DNA of 64,000 bases, from NCBI GenBank assembly GCA_036674765.1, contig JARVKI010000123.1, forward strand, positions 1 through 64,000, given 5' to 3'. The DNA comes from Seiridium cupressi (Eukaryota > Ascomycota > Sordariomycetes > Amphisphaeriales > Sporocadaceae). The notes under the pieces are model-generated. The model worked only from the letters and a program-made list of their open reading frames with translations. It was not told where the DNA came from and did not search any database. This document shows positions 59,191-64,000 of this stretch, piece after piece (the first letter of the stretch is position 1; each line of letters begins with the position of its first letter). Made by a program: the position numbers and the translations under genes.

Positions 59191-59513
59191 CACACTCCTT
59201 CCAAATTACTGCACAAGTTCATTGACACATCTACTTCAATTCAAACCCCACCTTCCTCGGCTTCTCATTCCAAGCAACCCCCAAGGCTTGAGCTTAACTT
59301 CTCCGCTCACTTGGAAGCAGACAACAGTCACTCCCAAGCTGTCTCAAGGCTCACTGAACTTCTCCACTCTGTTGGAAACAAACAACACTCATTCAGAACG
59401 ACCTTTTCCGCAGCACAGTTTCTCTCAAAGTCACGAACCAACAGATCCCACCCTCTGTTGCGAACCGCGACACCTCCTCACACATCTTATCTGTCCATCT
59501 CACCAAGTCCGCA

Positions 59514-61024
59514 ATGGCTACTCCGAAGTCAGGCCAGACCAATTTCCGCACGTACGAGGCTCAAGCTCGCCTACTTGCAGCTGTCATCGCCACCGCCAAG
59601 CCTAAGCTTGATTACAAAGGTAAGCTCACGCCTTCACACCTATCACCCGTTGTTTTACTCCCGATACACTCCCATGTTCGCTTGGTATTTTTTCCCTGGC
59701 ACACGTACTTGTTCCTTGTTACCGCTTCTTCCCAGTCTTCACGTGTCTTTCTTGCGAGTTCTGTCCGATGTCGGTGATCACAGACTGACCTGTGCATCTC
59801 AGCCATCGCGAGACACATTGGATCAGATGCCACACCCGCCGCAGTGGACCATCGTCTTCGACCACTAAAGCAGTTGGCGAAGCTCCAAGCAAGGTGTCTT
59901 GACGAGGGCAAGGATCCTATGAACCTACCCATTGAGAAAGCGGGTATGCCATTGTGTTGCCTTTTATCCTGCCCGGTTCTCTTTATTCCATATTTTTGCT
60001 TCAATCTTGAGACACTACTTGTGCCGACGACAGTTACATCACAGACGTGCTAACATCCTATGCAGAGATTCAGAAACTCTTTGGCGAGTCGACCGCTGGC
60101 GGCTTGGAGTTTCACTTCCGTGAGGTCAAGGCGACTGGTAAAGCTCAGCAGGATGCCGTGAGGAACAACAAGGACCCCACAGAGGTTCCTGTCGGCCCCC
60201 AGACTCGTCAGATTCCCAAGGGCGCCAAGGCCAAGGTACAGAAGTCCGCCCCTACTACCCCGGCTACCGTTCGCAAGCGAGCAGCACCAACCAGTGGCCC
60301 GGCTACTACTGGTGGCCGTGCCAGGAAGCAGCCTCGCCACAATGCCGACGCTGTGGATAGCGATCAGAACTCACCTGATGAGGACTACGATGTGCTCGAC
60401 CAAGATACTCCGAGCAAGCTTAAGCCTCGTGCGGCTAGAAACCCGTCCTACACTGTTAACAACAGCACTACCAACTCGGAGGAAGATTCGCCCCTGGCTG
60501 CTCCACAGTCCTATGCTCGTACTCAGGCCGAGAATCAGGCTCGCGCACGCGCTGAGATGCAGGCCGAAGCCTTCCAGGGCCGCCCATACGGAGCCCACAT
60601 TGATTTTGCTGCAGACGCTGCCCCGGCTCGCGGGTCGTATAGGACCAACTCGACAGCTCAGCACCAGAGCATCTTTGGAGGTCCCAATGCGACCTGGCCC
60701 AACAACACTGCGGGCCCTCCCAACCCGACTCTTGCTGCTGCTCCCGCTCATGACGATGATGAGCTTATGGAGATCAACCAAGTCCAGTTCTCAGCTGGCG
60801 ATGTCAGTGGCAATGGCAATGACAACCACAACCGCCCCGGAGACTTGAGTGCCATTAAGAGCGACCCTTTCGAGACCGATAATAGCGACTTCATTGACAT
60901 GACTTTGTCCAATCAGGATGACCAACTATGGGGCAACCATCCCAGCAGTGTCTCTTCGTCACTCCAGCGCAACCAGGGCTGGGGCAACTTCCACAACGAT
61001 TCCTATGGCGATGGCGAGATCTAG
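59514..61024 (+). CDS. Myb/SANT-like N-domain protein with disordered acidic tail
   Basis: Three exons give 401 aa: 59514-59619, 59803-59943, 60066-61024. Introns are unusually long for this window (183 and 122 nt). Residues about 10-75 read LLAAVIATAKPKLDYKAIAR, HIGSDATPAAVDHRLRPLK, the three-helix pattern seen in many small SANT/Myb-like proteins of ascomycetes. The rest is low in structure, with a basic stretch (KGAKAKVQKSAPTTPATVRK, then GGRARKQPRH) that could act as a nuclear signal, followed by acidic Ser/Asp-rich and Asn/Gly-rich regions. A role in chromatin or transcription is plausible but not shown. The CT-rich leader before the ATG is long and carries the 31-bp repeat. Confidence 0.82.
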
Positions 61025-62074
61025 TCATCATGAATTCTCTTCCCGCGACTTTCTTCACTAGACTCGTCTTTCCCTTTGGTCACCCATGCCAATTGTCTTG
61101 GCATGGGTCATCATTCAGAAAGTCGGCAGTATAATAAGAGTCTTTCTCTGCGCCATGCTGCTTTTACTTCCGTGAGAGGTATGTGCGGAATCCAACGGTG
61201 GTTTTGTACAATCTCACTTACGGGTGCTCGTCCCATGAGGCAGGCACATATATACAGGGGACACACTAGGGATTTTCGTCCTCACTTTCGCGAAGCATGG
61301 ATTTGGACGTCTGCTGATACCTGGTCATCCTTCGCACTTCTGGTGGTCGTTCCATAAGATCTTGTGCTGGTTTTCTCAATGGCGTTTAAGGGGATAGCTT
61401 GTTCTGCAGTCTGCCACAGTGGCATATTCAGATCCTGTGGACTGTCCCGATTGGTTCTCATAAAAAGGACTTCGACAGCCGCCATTTGGCTTGGGCTCCA
61501 CACGTAAAGTTGATTTATACGTGCGTTTGCGTCTCATTTTACTTGGACGTTTGTCATCGAGACGTTCTTCACCTGGCACTTTTTCTGATAGATAGGGTTC
61601 TCACAATGGACGGGTTTTCTTTTGTGAATTCAGTTTCCCCCAAAGACCTGAAATTTCCGATAGCTGATGGCGGTCTGCTGCAAGATGAGATGTCGCTAGG
61701 CCTGTGTAACATGACTTGACACCTCGACCTTGTGCTCCATCGATCACCAATTATCACAATCATATGAAGTAGGAAGTAGGACCGACAGTTGGTTATGCAG
61801 AGGCCCGATTCCCCACTCAACGTGGCTCTATTTGAACCCAATTCTAGTCCCATGTGTCATATAATTCATGTCAATTGAGCACGTTTCTTTTATTTGTTAC
61901 TTGATATTCATTTATTTCTATTCTGTGGCTGCTGCCCTTGAAGGTTCGCCTCTCTCCAGTATCCAGCCTTGTAGGAGTTGTGTTGGCCATCCAAGCTATT
62001 TCTGTCGTCAATAATCTGTACTCTTCATAACAATATCTTATCATGCTCGTTTTAGGAAATTGTCGAATCATCAT
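61025..62074. other. Convergent 3' intergenic region
   Basis: About 1 kb between the stop codons of the Myb-like gene (+) and the aminotransferase gene (-). A short inverted pair ACCCATGCCAATTG / TTGGCATGGGT near 61081-61108 could form a hairpin in the 3' UTR. No coding sequence supported. Confidence 0.55.
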
Positions 62075-64000
62075 CTAACATCCCATCCAGCTCCCCATAT
62101 CCACCACTCCGTCGGCGTCCAATGTGTTCGAGTTGATATCAGCCAAGAGCTCCTCTAACTCCTTTACATCCTTGATGCGCCAGAATCTTTGCACGCCAGC
62201 CACAAATCTCTCACTGCAACGGTCAATATTCTCCTCTGACTCGGCTGCGAAGCAAAGTCGGAAATAGGCCCATCCCCTCTTCTCCCTGATTTCGGCTGTG
62301 GGGCTGAACATCATGCCCGGACTGACCAAAACCAGATACGGCTTGCGTGTCAGAAGGATCATAAGCGCTGTTGACAAGGCAACCCCATTGATGACGTTGC
62401 CAGCAGACCCGGCCGCCTTCCACAGCGGATGTGTCTCATAACGCATGTGAAGCCACAGGAACATGCCGCCGCGCGGCCACGCGAAGTCGTACAGCTGTGT
62501 CTTGGTGATGACGCCCCAGTCGGCATCAGTGCCCTTGACAGGTGTGCTCTGCTTTAGCTGATAGGCACCTTCTTCGAGGATCGAGCACATGCGGTTCATG
62601 CGCCTTTCATACATGCCCCGAAGCCCTGCGAGCCAACGCACCCACCCGTCGACTTGCCAGCCGGTAAAGGTGTTCTTAGACTTCGAGCTGTTGAAGCGCG
62701 CCGTGGCTTCGGGTTGGTGCCCTATCAGGGCCTCGGCAAGCATGGACTGCACAAAGCCTGACGGCTGTTGGGTGCCGGATTCACTAATGCGGATAACACG
62801 CTCAACTATTTCCGGGGTGGATGTGACATATCCTACACGGCACCCAGGCGCCACTGTTTTCGAGAAGGTGTCGAGACGCACAACACGACCATCCGTATCC
62901 ACGTTGAGGAAGGAAGGGGCGAGCGAGTCGAGGAAGGGGTGTCCGGACTTCTTTTCCAACGTGTTTGCAGCCCTGGGCTCGGGAATTGGGAGGTTGCGGA
63001 CTTTGGCTTCTTCGACTGCTGCCGAGGGGAATTGCAGGTACCAATAGGGGTCGTCCTCAATGATGATCACGTCGTACTTGCTGCACACGGCGTACAGTTC
63101 CTTGCGTCGCTCCAGGGACAGCACACCGCTAGTGGGGTTGTGGCCCATTCTGTAGCTGTGTCAATATTGCAGGCTCGGTACATGCCGGATGTTAGACTCA
63201 CGTCACAGTATACATCATGTGCGGCCTCTTTCCCTTGGAAGGGTCCCAGTTGGCTAGGACGTCCTCCAAGCCCCCCGGGCCGTCGACAGCCATACCACCG
63301 TCGTCCATTTCGACGGGTACAACCTGGATACCTCTTGGCTGGGCCTGGCTAAGGACATTGGCATACATAAACACCTCGCTCAGCAGGCCAGGCCGCTCGC
63401 TAATATCGTTCTTGCCCTCGACCCATACGTTTGAGAACAGCTCCAGCGTTTTCGACATGGCATCTGTTGCCCCTACTGTCAGGGCGACATCAGGCCCGTT
63501 TCGGTACGGCACGTTGGGGTGCAAGTTCTCGCGCGCGAACTGGCGGAGGAAGGATACGAGTGGCGGGTAGCCAACGGCCTGGCCATATTGCAGCGCAGTG
63601 GCTAGGTCGACCTTCTTCAGTGGATCGGAGGTGTTGGCGTATGTCGGCACCGTAATGTGCGATGCGACCGAAGGATCATCAGTCATCTTCGCCCTCGAGT
63701 TCGAGATGGATGTAGATGCTAGTTGCGACGAGAGCGAGTCGGCACCCGGACGATTTGGGGTCGGCGTCCATCTATTAGGCCGTGCAGTTTGCGCCTCAAG
63801 TGTGTCGAAAGGGAAGAAGCTGGCATTTGGGAGACCTGTTTGGATCCGAATCAGCCTGCGACGCAAAGGTTGTGGAAACTAATGACGACAAGATATGCGC
63901 ACCTCCTGCCAATTGTCCTATCCCTGGAATTAGGAAGTATTTGTAGTACTCCTTCATCTTGCTTGGCACACGAGCCTTGGTAACATCGGAGTAGTGATGG
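62075..64000 (-). CDS. PLP-dependent aromatic aminotransferase (Aro8-like), 5' end outside window
   Basis: Three exons are visible: 64000-63903 (continuing beyond the edge), 63835-63202 and 63149-62075; joins are in phase. About 601 residues are seen. The edge exon reads SKMKEYYKYFLIPGIGQLAG and joins to GLPNASFFPFDTLEA, typical of Aro8-type enzymes. Further fold-type-I marks are VTVGATDAMSK-like residues (ALTVGATDAMSKTLELFS), MGHNPTSG, IIIEDDPYWYLQF and the PLP-lysine motif RLDTFSKTVAPGCRVGYV, with the closing FRLCFAAESEE. Such enzymes transfer amino groups between aromatic amino acids (or 2-aminoadipate) and 2-oxo acids, in cytosol. An insert of about 60 residues after residue GLPNAS (SLSSQLASTSISNSRAKMTD) is Ser-rich and variable. 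The true start lies outside. Confidence 0.92.

Noticed and set aside
59080..59868. 262-codon + strand frame
   Set aside because: Ser/Thr/Pro-rich translation of a CT-rich leader; it overlaps exon 1 of the Myb-like gene in another frame and has no motif.

Overview
The window reads as chromosomal DNA of a filamentous ascomycete (Pezizomycotina). Most genes are split by short introns of about 47-90 nt with GT..AG ends and CTNAY-type branch points, and the products are typical fungal proteins (Cyk3, Mis6/CENP-I, Caf16, WSC proteins, an alpha-glucoside-type sugar porter). Class or genus cannot be fixed from sequence alone. I rebuilt exon structures by hand; every joined reading frame quoted below sums to a whole number of codons.

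Layout. 1-5.17 kb: a poly-C contig end and sparse DNA with one possible coding relic. 5.17-7.07 kb (+): PH-domain protein. 7.98-10.24 kb (-): secreted serine carboxypeptidase, 8 exons. 11.46-14.79 kb (-): CSE1 exportin, 8 exons, divergent from 16.1-20.97 kb (+): intron-less TSC2/tuberin. 23.3-25.8 kb (-): an unrecognised spliced reading frame, then a GH3-C/GNAT protein that lacks the GH3 catalytic barrel. 28.07-30.54 kb (+): Mis6/CENP-I, 7 exons, convergent with 31.58-32.43 kb (-): Caf16-type ABC ATPase. 32.4-39.6 kb: an AT-rich, gene-poor island with tandem repeats, gene fragments and a small two-exon gene (110 aa) that single-frame ORF listing would miss. 39.6-41.4 kb (-): MFS sugar transporter with a 14-nt exon. 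42.3-46.0 kb (-): Cyk3, divergent from 47.45-49.57 kb (+): germinal-centre (Ste20-type) kinase. 50.1-53.7 kb (-): secreted heme peroxidase with four WSC domains. 56.4-57.4 kb (+): PQ-loop membrane protein. 59.5-61.0 kb (+): Myb-like/acidic nuclear-type protein. 62.1-64 kb (-): Aro8-type aminotransferase running off the right end.

Most genes are housekeeping: nuclear transport (CSE1), TOR control (TSC2), kinetochore (Mis6), transcription regulation (Caf16), septation and polarity (Cyk3 and the GCK kinase), flippase-linked trafficking (PQ-loop) and amino-acid metabolism. The accessory part is the secreted WSC-peroxidase, the carboxypeptidase, the truncated GH3-GNAT gene and the AT-rich island. 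No CRISPR, no rRNA, no convincing tRNA and no intact transposon was seen. The best candidates for undescribed biology are the 110-aa gene with its TATA box and repeated AGTGAAT array at 34.9-35.9 kb, the unrecognised spliced frame at 23.3-24.0 kb, and the barrel-less GH3-GNAT protein.
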